NCBI GenBank assembly: GCA_025060675.1
Contig: JANXBI010000006.1
Span: forward strand, 1-30,865
From: Candidatus Caldatribacterium sp.
GTDB lineage: Bacteria; Atribacterota; Atribacteria; Atribacterales; Caldatribacteriaceae
Length of the DNA stretch: 30,865 nt
Direction: 5' to 3'
In this document: piece after piece, positions 7,131 through 15,634 of the stretch
Layout of the letters: every line of letters begins with the position of its first letter
How positions within the stretch are numbered: the first letter of the stretch is position 1
Made by a program: the position numbers and the translations under genes
Notes under the pieces: model-generated
Database searches by the model: none
Seen by the model: only the letters and a program-made list of their open reading frames with translations
What the model was told of the DNA's origin: nothing

Positions 7131-7991
7131 GTGCTCCCACCACCTGAGGTTCTCGTGGCAACTCTGGGTACTGAGCCCCAAGTAGTGACCCTCACCCTCG
7201 ACACCCTTATAGAGAGAAACTTTTCCATCGAGAACGTTTTTGTGCTCCATCTCAATCCTTCCCTCCCCGCTCTCCGAGCATCCCTTGAGAAACTCGAGAA
7301 GGAAGCCTCATGGTACTCTATGCCCTTTACTTTCGTACCCATACGGGATAAAGAACATTTCCCCGAGGATTTCCTAACCGAAGAGGATGCGGGGCTCTTT
7401 CTCCGAGTTCTCTACCGCACTGTAGCAGACCTCAAACGGAAGAGGCTTCGGATACACCTCTCTATCGCTGGGGGAAGAAAAATCATGGCCGCCCTGAGCA
7501 TGGTGGTAGCACAACTCCTCTTTGATGAGGACGACCATGTTTGGCATCTTCTCTCTGAGGGACGATTGCTCGCTGAGAAAACGATGCACCCTGAGGACCC
7601 GTCTCAAGTAGTCCTTGTGCCTATCCCGGTTCTCCAGTGGAGTCTTTTTCCTTCCACTGCACGAGAGATTCTTCTCTGGGATGACCCATACCGAGCAATC
7701 GCAAAGCAAAGGGAATTGCGGGATCTGGAACGTTTTCGATTCCTCGAACTTTTCTGGGAAAAGCTCACCCCTGCAGAACAGGAACTCGCCAAAGCCCTCA
7801 TCCAAGTTGGTGGAACGCAGGAAGTGCTCGCGAAAAAACTCCGGCGAAGCAGAAAAACAGTCAGTAACCAGCTCTGCAGCATCTACGCAAAGTATCGAGA
7901 CCATTTTGGCTTTGGAGAGGGGGTGAAAGTCCGGGACTTACTCATCCGGGATCTTGGTATGCTCTTCGCACGTATAGGGTCTTCACCCTAA
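7131..7991 (+). CDS. CARF-HTH protein, likely cyclic-oligoadenylate-responsive regulator
   Basis: A 286-aa protein. Residues 1-165 form a CARF-like Rossmann domain: strand and loop VLVATLGTEPQVV at the start, and the ligand-side motif SIAGGRK at about 111-117, as in the NE0113-type CRISPR ring-nuclease/CARF family. Residues about 212-260 form a helix-turn-helix (LTPAEQELAKAL, then VLAKKLRRSRKTVSNQL) resembling sigma-region-4/LuxR-type DNA-binding domains. There is no HEPN motif (RxxxxH) at the C-terminus, so it is not a Csm6/Csx1 RNase. It probably senses cyclic oligoadenylate made by Cas10 and either regulates transcription, degrades the signal, or both. The GTG start has an AGGGGGGG site upstream. 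First gene of the type III operon, 62 nt before cas10. Confidence 0.8.
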   Translation: MLPPPEVLVATLGTEPQVVTLTLDTLIERNFSIENVFVLHLNPSLPALRASLEKLEKEASWYSMPFTFVPIRDKEHFPEDFLTEEDAGLFLRVLYRTVADLKRKRLRIHLSIAGGRKIMAALSMVVAQLLFDEDDHVWHLLSEGRLLAEKTMHPEDPSQVVLVPIPVLQWSLFPSTAREILLWDDPYRAIAKQRELRDLERFRFLELFWEKLTPAEQELAKALIQVGGTQEVLAKKLRRSRKTVSNQLCSIYAKYRDHFGFGEGVKVRDLLIRDLGMLFARIGSSP

Positions 7992-8010
7992 GCGCTTTTG
8001 GGTCTTCACC
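7977..8010 (+). repeat. Direct repeat pair upstream of cas10
   Basis: GGGTCTTCACC occurs at 7977-7987 (over the CARF-HTH stop region) and again at 8000-8010, a 23-bp period of about two helical turns on the same DNA face. It lies in the only sizeable gap of the type III operon, before cas10. It could be an operator pair, or chance. Confidence 0.4.
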
Positions 8011-8053
8011 TCATGCGAAAGCACCACCAAGTCCGTACCATTGGAGGAGCGAG

Positions 8054-10297
8054 GTGAGGAGTTTGGCGCAGCTGAGGGAAGCGGTTGAGAGATTCAAAAA
8101 AGAGATTGGCTTTCGTTTGCGAGAAGAACACTACATCGTCGCAGATACTCGTGTCTCATGGGTTTCGTTGTATGACCATCTCGCCCTTACCGCAGGCTTT
8201 GCGGTTGCCATGGTTACAGAACTCATGCTTCGAGGGAAAACCCCAAAAGAAATCTGCGGAAAAGAAGAAAATCTTAGAGAGGAGGATCTTCGGGCCCTGG
8301 CGTGTCTTGGAGGACTGCTCCACGATATTGGTAAGTCAAAAGAAGGGGCAACGGAGTATCGCCGCCACGTCGAACGAGGGGTTGAGTTTACTGAGGCCAT
8401 GTTGCGAAGCTGGAGTCTTGATGAGTGTTCCTCCCGTATCCTTCTTGGCATTGTTGCCCGACACCATCTAAGGGACCTCAAGAGTCAGTCCTCTCTCCTC
8501 GAGAAAGTCGTATGCCTTGCCGACAGCTATGCCTCAGCAGGAGATAGGCCAGGATTGAGCAAGGGAGAAACGAGAGAAGAGCTCGAGCGTATCACAAAGA
8601 ACATTAAGGAGCTTGAGAAAGAACTCTTTGAAGACAATCTCCCTCTTGTGTTTCTCATGGCCGATGTGGACTCTGTGAAATCGTACGTGTACGAGACCCG
8701 CTCCCTTCCTGAAATCAGGGGTGGTAGCGAAATACTCCAAGAACTTGAAGAAGAAATCGTCCGCATGTTTCGTGAAAAGCTTGCCGAAGAATGCCTGCTT
8801 TACTGTGGAGGTGGGGGGCTCCTTGCCGTCCTTCCCGCAAGCGAAGCTCCCCAATGGGCTTCGGAAATCGAGCGCCTCTATCCTGAGCGAACTAAGGTAG
8901 CTACAGTTACCGTTGTCACCTCCCCTCCTGTTGGATACCAGGAAATAGCTCGAGGACTCTTTCCTCAAGACACAGAAAGCATCAAGAGTTTGACTGGAAA
9001 GGGTGTTGCTTCGGATCTTCTCTTCAGCCACTTTGAGGCCCTTGTTAAGAAGCGGGAAGATCGGAAGAACTTTGGCGAACTTGTGGCGTACCTTGCAGGG
9101 AAACTGCAGCAGAAAAAGCGAGAGAAACGCATTGCCCCCTTCTTCGCGACACTTCCCTTCCAAGCAAGGTGTACCTCGTGTGGGAAACGGGCAGGAGAAA
9201 AGGAGGACCTTGACGAGCTCCTCTGCGGTGTATGCTATACCAAAAGAGAAAAGGGGCGAGAGCAGAAACGCGCTTTCGTGGAGAGTTTCACCCTGTTCCT
9301 GAAGAAGAAGGATATTCCACTTGCTCCGGAAGGCCTCAAGTACCCGAAAGACCTTGACGCTCTTGCCGGGGGTAAAGGGTACATTGCGCTCCTGTATGCC
9401 GATGGGAACAACATGGGCGACATTCTCCAACGAGCAACTTCTCCGGCTTTCTTCCGGCACTTCTCAGAAACCATGAAAAAAATCACCCACGAAGCGCTCT
9501 TTGAAGCTTTTGTGAAGACCTTTGGTTCGAAGACTTTTCAGGAAGCCGAGGAACCATTGCCCTTTGAAATCGTTGCTCTGGGTGGAGACGACGTTGTAGC
9601 TATAGTACCCGGCAGTGCTGGGTGGGCTCTCGCGGTGCATTTCCTTGAGGCTTTCGAAAAACATGAAGATTGCCATCGTCTGCAGCAAGAAATGCAGAAC
9701 ATTAACATCACCACGCCACTTAGCATGTCTGCAGGACTGGCTATAGCCGATTTAAAGTATCCGGTGAGTTTTCTCTTGAGCATCACTGAGGGACTTCTGA
9801 AGCGTGCCAAGCACCTAGCACGAGAAAAGCAGCAAAGTACTCTCTGCCACTTCTGGCTTAAAGCGCCGGTGTTCGTAGAGGGAGGTGAAAAGCTCCTTGC
9901 AGCACTCTACGAACGTCCAAAGGATATTACGCTTACTGCTCGACCCTACACCCTTGAGGATGCCAAAAAGCTCAACGTAGTTGCCTTACACCTCCTTAAG
10001 GCTGGTATTGCGGCAACGCAACTTCGGAGCTTCGCGGAAGCCCTCGAAAGTGGTGTACACACCTCTTTGAACTTCATTTTCTATCAGATAGCAAGGATGA
10101 AAAAAGACAAAAAGGAAAAGGCTCTTAAAGCGCTGAAGGGACTTGAAACTCTCGTCGGGGATTCCAAACTCCTTTTCTTCTGGGCAAAAAGGGGCGATCG
10201 CTGGGTGACACCGCTTCTTGACGTCCTTGAGCTTATGGAGCTTGGGGCATTCGAGAACCTCCAGGAGGGAGAGTATGCAAGGAATGCTTCGCGTTGA
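8054..10297 (+). CDS. cas10: Cas10, large subunit of the type III effector
   Basis: A 747-aa protein, the signature subunit of type III complexes. An HD nuclease domain opens the chain (LHDIGKSKEG, His90-Asp91, with RHH downstream). A first palm domain follows (VFLMADVDSVKSYV, about residues 195-290). A zinc cluster has Cys373, Cys376, Cys391 and Cys394. The catalytic second palm has YADGNN (Asp450) and ALGGDD (Gly510-Asp513). The helical C-terminus is about residues 610-747. Both active centres look intact, so target-RNA-activated DNA cleavage and cyclic oligoadenylate synthesis are both expected; this supplies the ligand for the two CARF proteins in the window. The GTG start follows GGAGG by 6 nt. 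Confidence 0.96.
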   Translation: MRSLAQLREAVERFKKEIGFRLREEHYIVADTRVSWVSLYDHLALTAGFAVAMVTELMLRGKTPKEICGKEENLREEDLRALACLGGLLHDIGKSKEGATEYRRHVERGVEFTEAMLRSWSLDECSSRILLGIVARHHLRDLKSQSSLLEKVVCLADSYASAGDRPGLSKGETREELERITKNIKELEKELFEDNLPLVFLMADVDSVKSYVYETRSLPEIRGGSEILQELEEEIVRMFREKLAEECLLYCGGGGLLAVLPASEAPQWASEIERLYPERTKVATVTVVTSPPVGYQEIARGLFPQDTESIKSLTGKGVASDLLFSHFEALVKKREDRKNFGELVAYLAGKLQQKKREKRIAPFFATLPFQARCTSCGKRAGEKEDLDELLCGVCYTKREKGREQKRAFVESFTLFLKKKDIPLAPEGLKYPKDLDALAGGKGYIALLYADGNNMGDILQRATSPAFFRHFSETMKKITHEALFEAFVKTFGSKTFQEAEEPLPFEIVALGGDDVVAIVPGSAGWALAVHFLEAFEKHEDCHRLQQEMQNINITTPLSMSAGLAIADLKYPVSFLLSITEGLLKRAKHLAREKQQSTLCHFWLKAPVFVEGGEKLLAALYERPKDITLTARPYTLEDAKKLNVVALHLLKAGIAATQLRSFAEALESGVHTSLNFIFYQIARMKKDKKEKALKALKGLETLVGDSKLLFFWAKRGDRWVTPLLDVLELMELGAFENLQEGEYARNASR

Positions 10298-10922
10298 TTG
10301 CACGTTCTGCTTTGCATCAGGCTTTCACGTGAGCGGAGATCGACTCGAGCTTTGGGTGGATAAGGCACTCCTTTGTGACCCTAAAGAGGGTTGTTTTCCA
10401 ATCCTCCCGGCCACAACGCTCAAAGGATGGTTCCGGGAAGGCGCAGAGCGAGCTTTGCGAAGCCTTGGTATTCCAGCCTGCGATGCCTCATCACCAGCAA
10501 CAATCTGTAGTATGTGTCCGGTATGTCTCGTCTTCGGACATCCACGACAAAAATCTCCTCTGAGTTTTGAGAGTGTTACCCTCAAGGACGCTACCAAGGA
10601 TACGCGTATGAGTGTTTCTCTGAGTCGTTTCCGAAAAACTGCTTATGAGGAGAGACTGTTCTCTACCGAGGTGGGATATTCCCCTTCATTTTCCACAACC
10701 ATCAAGGGATTTTTCCCTGATGTTTCCGAAGCAAAGAGGGCAGCACTCCTTCTCCTCTTGGGTTCCCGCATGTCTTTTGCCATAGGGGGAGGGAAATCCC
10801 GAGGACTTGGATGGTTGCACTGTAAAGAGTTCGTCGCAACCTTTAACGGACAGATTCTCCCTGAGGAGGATCTCCTCGAAGAACTTAAAGCGCTTCAGAC
10901 ACAGAGAGGGGTGGAAACGTGA
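10275..10922 (+). CDS. Cas7-group RAMP protein (first copy)
   Basis: A 215-aa RAMP-fold backbone protein. It shows the pattern of a first strand, an Asp-containing loop (VDKALLCDPKEG), the PATTLKGWFRE helix matching PG.SLKG..R, the CPVCLVFG motif (C..C..FG) shared by all four Cas7-like proteins here, and the glycine loop IGGGKSRGLG. It should coat part of the crRNA. The ATG at 10275 has AGGAGG 6 nt upstream, inside the end of cas10 (23-nt overlap). It is shorter than its three relatives and lacks their insertion between the helix and C..C motif. Confidence 0.88.
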   Translation: MQGMLRVDCTFCFASGFHVSGDRLELWVDKALLCDPKEGCFPILPATTLKGWFREGAERALRSLGIPACDASSPATICSMCPVCLVFGHPRQKSPLSFESVTLKDATKDTRMSVSLSRFRKTAYEERLFSTEVGYSPSFSTTIKGFFPDVSEAKRAALLLLLGSRMSFAIGGGKSRGLGWLHCKEFVATFNGQILPEEDLLEELKALQTQRGVET

Positions 10923-12082
10923 AACTGTACTATATCGCTGTGGAGCCCCTGACACCCCTCCGGGTAGGAGGTATAAAACCCAAGAACGACTTTCTCAACA
11001 CTTTGAACTATATTCCCGGGAGTGTCCTTCGGGGAACGCTTGCTGAATGGCTCAAGACGAAGAAAAGAGAAGATATGATTCTCCCCCAGGTGCAACGTAT
11101 GCGTTTTGGGAACCTCTTCCCCGCGAACGCTCGAGCACACTTTGCCCTTCCTGTTCCCTTCACAGCTTTGGAATGCAAGCTCCATGGAGGATTCACGCGA
11201 GAGGGAGGACATGGCGTCCGAGATAGCCTCTTGGTGGCCTTAGCATACAAAGAGCTTGAACGATCTGGAGCACGGTTCCCAATCCCCATGGCATTTCGAT
11301 GTAAGAATTGCTCCGGACGCATGGAACGGATCAGTGGATTCTGCGTTCGCACTCCAGAGGGTTGGTGCAAGACTGGGGTACCACTATACCCCCAGACGAA
11401 GGTAGCCTTGAGCCGTACCCGCCGTACTGCCCAGGAGGGTATGCTCTACCGGGTTTTTGGCATTCCTCCTGTGGAGGGACTTGTCTTCTCCGGTCGTATA
11501 TGGGCAGAGGAGGACAGCGATGTGGAACTCCTCAAAGAAGCAGTTGAGTACCTTGGTATCGGTGCGATGACCACAAGGGGATTTGGAAAGGTGCGTTTCA
11601 AGCAGAAACCGAACTCTTACCCACCGCTTGAGGAGCGTCTGTGCCGCTTTAACGAAACCCTGCAGAGGGTATGGGAAGACCTTGCTGAACTCGCTGCTCA
11701 AGCCTCTCGTGCTCCCCTGAGGAAACCCCAGGGAACGTACTTCAGCGTAGATCTCCTCTCACCTGGAATATTCCAGGATACCTATGGTCTTCCCTCCCTT
11801 GTACCTCACCTTCCCATCGAGGGAAAGAAAGTAGAGCTTGTCTTCCACGCTACGCAACCTACCTTTTCTGGGGGATGGTCTACCGCCTGGGGATTGCCAA
11901 AACCAACAGCTCTTGCCGCAGCTCCAGGAAGCACCTATGTCTTTCGCACTGATATCCCTCTTGAGGAACTTGTGCCCCTTCTTGAAGAGATAGAAAATCA
12001 GGGACTTGGAAAACGTACCCCCGAAGGATTCGGGGAGATTACTATCTGCCACCCATTGCATGAGGAGGTTATGCCCGTATGA
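10919..12082 (+). CDS. csx10: Csx10-like RAMP protein (Cas5 group) of type III-D
   Basis: A 387-aa protein with two RAMP-like halves. The N-terminus (VEPLTPLRVGG, then YIPGSVLRGTLAEWL) is the Csx10 hallmark. A CKNC zinc-ribbon-like segment lies in the middle, and two glycine loops follow: MTTRGFGKVRF (about residue 220) and QGLGKRTPEGFGEI near the C-terminus. Csx10 fills the Cas5 role, holding the crRNA 5' handle next to Cas10, and is the marker that points to subtype III-D. The start is a GTG overlapping the previous stop by 4 nt (GTGA), and the next gene overlaps by ATGA, so translation is coupled. Confidence 0.88.
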   Translation: MKLYYIAVEPLTPLRVGGIKPKNDFLNTLNYIPGSVLRGTLAEWLKTKKREDMILPQVQRMRFGNLFPANARAHFALPVPFTALECKLHGGFTREGGHGVRDSLLVALAYKELERSGARFPIPMAFRCKNCSGRMERISGFCVRTPEGWCKTGVPLYPQTKVALSRTRRTAQEGMLYRVFGIPPVEGLVFSGRIWAEEDSDVELLKEAVEYLGIGAMTTRGFGKVRFKQKPNSYPPLEERLCRFNETLQRVWEDLAELAAQASRAPLRKPQGTYFSVDLLSPGIFQDTYGLPSLVPHLPIEGKKVELVFHATQPTFSGGWSTAWGLPKPTALAAAPGSTYVFRTDIPLEELVPLLEEIENQGLGKRTPEGFGEITICHPLHEEVMPV

Positions 12083-12495
12083 GGTTGAGCGTAAAACTCA
12101 AGCATCTTGTGGAGCGAGAACTTGACTTTATCGTGCAATTAGCCGAAAAAAGACTGACCAAAGAAAACACCCGGGAAGACAGAGCCACCAAAAAAACCGA
12201 AGAGAGCCAATTCCGAAACCTCCAGAACATTGCCTCTGCGACCGACTCAATCCTGGTTCTGGAAAATTTCCTCAGATATCAGATGGGACGAAGGTACATC
12301 GACGAAAAGGTTGGCAACCAAATCCTCGAAGACATTAAAACCCTAAAAGAAAAAGCCGAAGAGATTGCCAAGCAGGAAGGCCTCGGGGAAGGCGACGAAT
12401 TCCGGGCTTTCCTTATGGAGTTTGTACGACTGTACCTCGGGTTCTTTGTCCGGGCACTGAAAGCGGAAGAGAAAGGAGGTGACGCCAATGCTTGA
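12079..12495 (+). CDS. cas11: Cas11-like small subunit (Csm2 type)
   Basis: A 138-aa, charged, all-helical protein. The segment ESQFRNLQNIASATDS and the following FLRYQMGRRYI match the Csm2-like pattern of a helix bundle that forms the inner filament of type III complexes, touching target RNA. Its position directly after csx10 is the usual place for cas11 in type III-D operons. It overlaps the neighbours on both sides (4 nt upstream, 8 nt downstream). The assignment rests on size, helical pattern and order. Confidence 0.72.
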   Translation: MRLSVKLKHLVERELDFIVQLAEKRLTKENTREDRATKKTEESQFRNLQNIASATDSILVLENFLRYQMGRRYIDEKVGNQILEDIKTLKEKAEEIAKQEGLGEGDEFRAFLMEFVRLYLGFFVRALKAEEKGGDANA

Positions 12496-13315
12496 TTTCA
12501 CCCGTATTAAAAGTCGGCTTTGCATTGAGGCTCGCTTCGTAACGCGGACGGCCCTTGCTGTAGGAAGTCGAGTGTCTCTGCTTCCTGTCGGATCCGACCT
12601 CCCTGTCATGAAAACTCCCGATGGTTTCCCGTACATTCCTGGTTCCTCCTTGAAAGGCGTCGTACGAACGTATGTTGAGCGGATACTCCGTACCGCTGAA
12701 GACATGCGCAAAACCATTCGTGGCGAGAGGCTCTGGGCCTGCGATCCTCTCGATTCGCAAGCTTCTTGTGTTTCCCCAGATAAAAAACGAGAGCTCTACG
12801 AAGATGCAGAGGATAAGGCGAAACGTACAAGGAAACCACTTGATACGCTCTTCAGCGAAGAACTCTGGAAGGAAACCTGTACTGCTTGCCGCATCTTTGG
12901 TCATCAATGGATGGCGAGCCGAGTCGCTTTTCAAGACGCACACCTTTCAAATGCCGATGCCCTTCCTTTGCTCTTTGAGGTTCGAGACGGTGTGGGCATC
13001 GACCGGGACCTGGGGGCAGCGAAAGAGGGAGTAAAGTACGATTTTGAGACCGTACCTCGAGGTGCTGCTTTCGACCTACGAATCGTCCTTGAAAACCTGG
13101 AAGACTGGGAAACCGGACTGCTTTGCCTTGCCTTAGAAGCGCTCCAACGAGGTGAACTTGCTATCGGAGGAAAAAGTACCCGGGGGCTTGGATGGGGAAC
13201 GCTTGAACAACTCACCATTCGAGCTCTTACTCCCGAAGATATCCTCTTTGGCCGTGAGGGGACATTTAAAAATCCTCAGGAGTTCATCGCCGCCTTCGAA
13301 CAAGCGCTGCAATGA
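12488..13315 (+). CDS. cas7: Cas7-group RAMP protein (second copy, Csm3-like)
   Basis: A 275-aa backbone subunit. It has the strand ARFVTRTALAVGS, the loop GSDLPVMK whose Asp matches the target-RNA-cleaving Asp of Csm3, the helix YIPGSSLKGVVRTYVE, the insertion with CDPLDS, the CTACRIFG motif, FQDAHL, and the glycine loop IGGKSTRGLGWG. It should cut bound target RNA at regular steps. The ATG at 12488 follows GGAGG by 8 nt; an in-frame GTG three codons upstream lies inside the ribosome site and is unlikely. Longer than the first copy by an insertion between the helix and the C..C motif. Confidence 0.92.
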   Translation: MLDFTRIKSRLCIEARFVTRTALAVGSRVSLLPVGSDLPVMKTPDGFPYIPGSSLKGVVRTYVERILRTAEDMRKTIRGERLWACDPLDSQASCVSPDKKRELYEDAEDKAKRTRKPLDTLFSEELWKETCTACRIFGHQWMASRVAFQDAHLSNADALPLLFEVRDGVGIDRDLGAAKEGVKYDFETVPRGAAFDLRIVLENLEDWETGLLCLALEALQRGELAIGGKSTRGLGWGTLEQLTIRALTPEDILFGREGTFKNPQEFIAAFEQALQ

Positions 13316-13327
13316 GGAGGGAAGAGT

Positions 13328-14218
13328 ATGCACCGGAAATTTTGGAACAGCCTGTGCCTCTCCTTCATTATCAAACCCTGTGGTCCACTCCTTGTGAAGT
13401 CGGGGATGGTCTCTGCGAATCCTTCACTCCCAGACATGCAGTTTGTTCGAACGTCAACTCCTGAAGGGGAAACGGTTTTTCTTCCCGGCTCATCTCTCAA
13501 AGGGGTTTTCCGAAGCTTTACCGAAAAGGTACTCCGCACGATAACAAAGGACGACATATGCAACATCCTGGACAAAGAGGAAAACTGTGTAAAAAAGAAA
13601 CAACTACAAGAATACGACAATACTGCCAAGGTGTACAAAGAATCTTGCCTTGCCTGCAAAATGTACGGCAATACCCGCCTCCGGGGACGCATTGCTTTCA
13701 CCGACGCCTTTCCCGAAGGGAGCTGGAAAACGGAAATACGTTATGGGGTGGCCATATCACGCCTCACCAGTGCGGTAGCGGTTGGCCCCTTCGATATGGA
13801 AGTCCTTGTCGAAGGGAACTTCTCGGGTTCCCTGGTTCTTGAAAATTTCGAAATCTGGCAGCTTGCTCTCCTTGGGTTTACCATACGTTCCCTGAACGAC
13901 GGCCTTGTCCGCATTGGTTTCGGCAAAAGCCGGGGTTTTGGAGAGGTGCATTGCGAAATTACTGAAGCCGTGTTCACCATGGCTCGGAGAGACATCCCTA
14001 AAGATAAACTCTGGGGGGTAGGCGCTTTCGCCTCTGCCGAGGAACGGGAGGCCTATGGACTTCGCGAGGATGACCTTCTCTCTGGCGTCCCAGAGGGCAA
14101 CCGGGAAGATTTTGGTGTGTACACCCGTGTCGTGTATAAGTCAGAAGAGTGGAAAAATCTCCTTAAAATAGCCACTCAGGTAGCTACTCGTTTTCTACAT
14201 CTGGAGGGATCATCGTGA
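13328..14218 (+). CDS. cas7: Cas7-group RAMP protein (third copy, Csm3-like)
   Basis: A 296-aa relative of the preceding gene: strand LSFIIKPCGPLLVKSG, Asp-bearing loop NPSLPDMQFVRT, helix FLPGSSLKGVFRSFTE, insertion with a C.....C pair (DICNILDKEENC), CLACKMYG, FTDAFPEG, and glycine loop IGFGKSRGFGE. The loop Asp suggests it can also cleave target RNA. The ATG at 13328 has GGAGG 7 nt upstream. The C-terminal 60 residues, about 235-296, extend beyond the second copy. Tandem duplication of cas7 genes with divergence is normal in type III-D. Confidence 0.92.
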   Translation: MHRKFWNSLCLSFIIKPCGPLLVKSGMVSANPSLPDMQFVRTSTPEGETVFLPGSSLKGVFRSFTEKVLRTITKDDICNILDKEENCVKKKQLQEYDNTAKVYKESCLACKMYGNTRLRGRIAFTDAFPEGSWKTEIRYGVAISRLTSAVAVGPFDMEVLVEGNFSGSLVLENFEIWQLALLGFTIRSLNDGLVRIGFGKSRGFGEVHCEITEAVFTMARRDIPKDKLWGVGAFASAEEREAYGLREDDLLSGVPEGNREDFGVYTRVVYKSEEWKNLLKIATQVATRFLHLEGSS

Positions 14219-14637
14219 GAGGGTACGTATACCAGGGAAGACTTCACAGAACGGCTCTTGAAGCACTCCGGAACCGTTTGGGCGGAGTAACCTTCTCCTT
14301 CGACCTCAAGACGAGTGACTTTTCAGGAAACCTTCGGGATGAGGGTATGACTTTTGGAGAGACCTTTGAAATACGTTGGCAACGGTGCACAGAGGACTTG
14401 TTTGACGTGCTTGTTTTGAGCGAAGACCCTTGTGACGACCCTTCCCTCACCGAAGTTCCTGGGGAATGGGAGGTAGAGAAAATACAGACATACCTTGTCC
14501 CGCTCCATGCTCCTCACTTTTCCCCCTCCTTTGAACGCTACCCAAGTATTGGACAGCCATCAGGACGTTGTGTGTGCTGTGTGTATTCCCAAAACGGAGT
14601 GACCTACTTTGTGAGCCCACGGAGGCTGATCTCATGA
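14215..14637 (+). CDS. Small type III-D operon protein, Csx19-like by position
   Basis: A 140-aa protein with no motif I can tie to a known fold: a mix of predicted beta strands (GVTFSFDLKT, FDVLVLSE, VEKIQTYLVPL) and a final CVCCVYSQNGVTYFVSPRRLI strand pair. It starts at a GTG overlapping the previous stop (GTGA), with GGAGGG 7 nt upstream, and its stop overlaps the next start (ATGA). Type III-D operons commonly carry csx19 between cas7 genes, which is where this lies, but I see no sequence proof. An accessory subunit that modulates the complex is the simplest reading. Confidence 0.5.
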   Translation: MRGYVYQGRLHRTALEALRNRLGGVTFSFDLKTSDFSGNLRDEGMTFGETFEIRWQRCTEDLFDVLVLSEDPCDDPSLTEVPGEWEVEKIQTYLVPLHAPHFSPSFERYPSIGQPSGRCVCCVYSQNGVTYFVSPRRLIS

Positions 14638-15620
14638 CGAGAAACAACAACAAACAAAAGCCTTTCTTTTGGATTCCTCTTCCAAAGGAAGTCCCCAGAG
14701 AAGAACCGGTTTGGCATGACCGCTTCATCAAAGAGCGGTGCACTGGAAAGGCAATCCTCGTCGTGACGGTGAGCTCAGAATATCTTTTCGTTGGCTCTGG
14801 AGCGTATGAGCACGACAACAAAAATTTTTGGATGAGTTTCTTCCAAGCAAACGGGAAAATCTGCATCCCTGGAACAAGCCTCAAAGGAGCTATTCGGAGC
14901 ATTGCCGAAGCAATTTCATCCTCCTGCGTGCTCCAGAGAAGATGGGATAAAGAACAGAGAAGACGGGGTGAAGAAGTGAGTGAAGACCAAAAAGCATGTC
15001 GAAACATTAATAACGGGCTCTGCCCTGCCTGCCGAATTTTCGGTGCCATAGGGTTTCGGGGGAGAGTATCCTTCTCTGACGCCCTTTCTCAAGACGAAGT
15101 AAAGAAGAGGAAAGTAACGGAGATTGTAAAGATTGGGAGCCTTTTCGGACCACGGAAATACCAAAGCAGTAGAAAGTTCTACCAAGTAGGCTCTGCCTCT
15201 TTTTCCACTGACCTGGAGCCTGAGGAAAACTACCAATGTCTCGAAGTCGTCCCAAAGGAAACAAAATTCAGAACCACCCTTTACTTTGAGAATATGGCCG
15301 AGGATGAACTCGGCCTTGTCTTTGCCGCCTTAGGCTGGGACTCAGAAAACGGCCAAGTAAAGCCTGTTTTCACACCCAAAATTGGAGGAGCAAAACCCCG
15401 GTGCTTTGGGGCGGTGCGCTTTGGCCTTGGACGGATTTCCTTTCTGCATTTACCTTCTTGGAACTTGCAGCCGCTTGAAAAGAATGAAACGCTCCGCTTT
15501 GTTGCCTGCTGCATCGAGAAAGCGAAAAAGAGTGGACTCATTCAGATAGATGCCTGGGAAAAACTCAAAGAGGGGTTCAAGGCCAAAAATAACTTTTCCT
15601 GTCCGAGGGATGTATACTGA
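14634..15620 (+). CDS. Cas7-group RAMP protein (fourth copy, possibly non-cleaving)
   Basis: A 328-aa RAMP protein with strand AILVVTVSSEYLFVGSG, helix CIPGTSLKGAIRSIAE, CPACRIFG, VSFSDALSQ and the late glycine loop GGAKPRCFGAVRF. In the loop before the PGTSLKG helix, where copies two and three have an Asp (GSDLPV, LPDMQF), this one reads NKNFWMSFF, so the usual cleavage Asp seems absent. That and its place at the end of the backbone set suggest a capping role like Csm5. The N-terminal 25 residues are polar and rich in Asn, Lys and Pro. Start ATG overlaps the upstream stop. Confidence 0.86.
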   Translation: MTRNNNKQKPFFWIPLPKEVPREEPVWHDRFIKERCTGKAILVVTVSSEYLFVGSGAYEHDNKNFWMSFFQANGKICIPGTSLKGAIRSIAEAISSSCVLQRRWDKEQRRRGEEVSEDQKACRNINNGLCPACRIFGAIGFRGRVSFSDALSQDEVKKRKVTEIVKIGSLFGPRKYQSSRKFYQVGSASFSTDLEPEENYQCLEVVPKETKFRTTLYFENMAEDELGLVFAALGWDSENGQVKPVFTPKIGGAKPRCFGAVRFGLGRISFLHLPSWNLQPLEKNETLRFVACCIEKAKKSGLIQIDAWEKLKEGFKAKNNFSCPRDVY

Positions 15621-15634
15621 AGGAGGTGCTTGTA

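Noticed and set aside
7131..7991. Reading the first CARF protein as a Csm6/Csx1 RNase
   Set aside because: No HEPN RxxxxH motif is present; the C-terminus is a helix-turn-helix.
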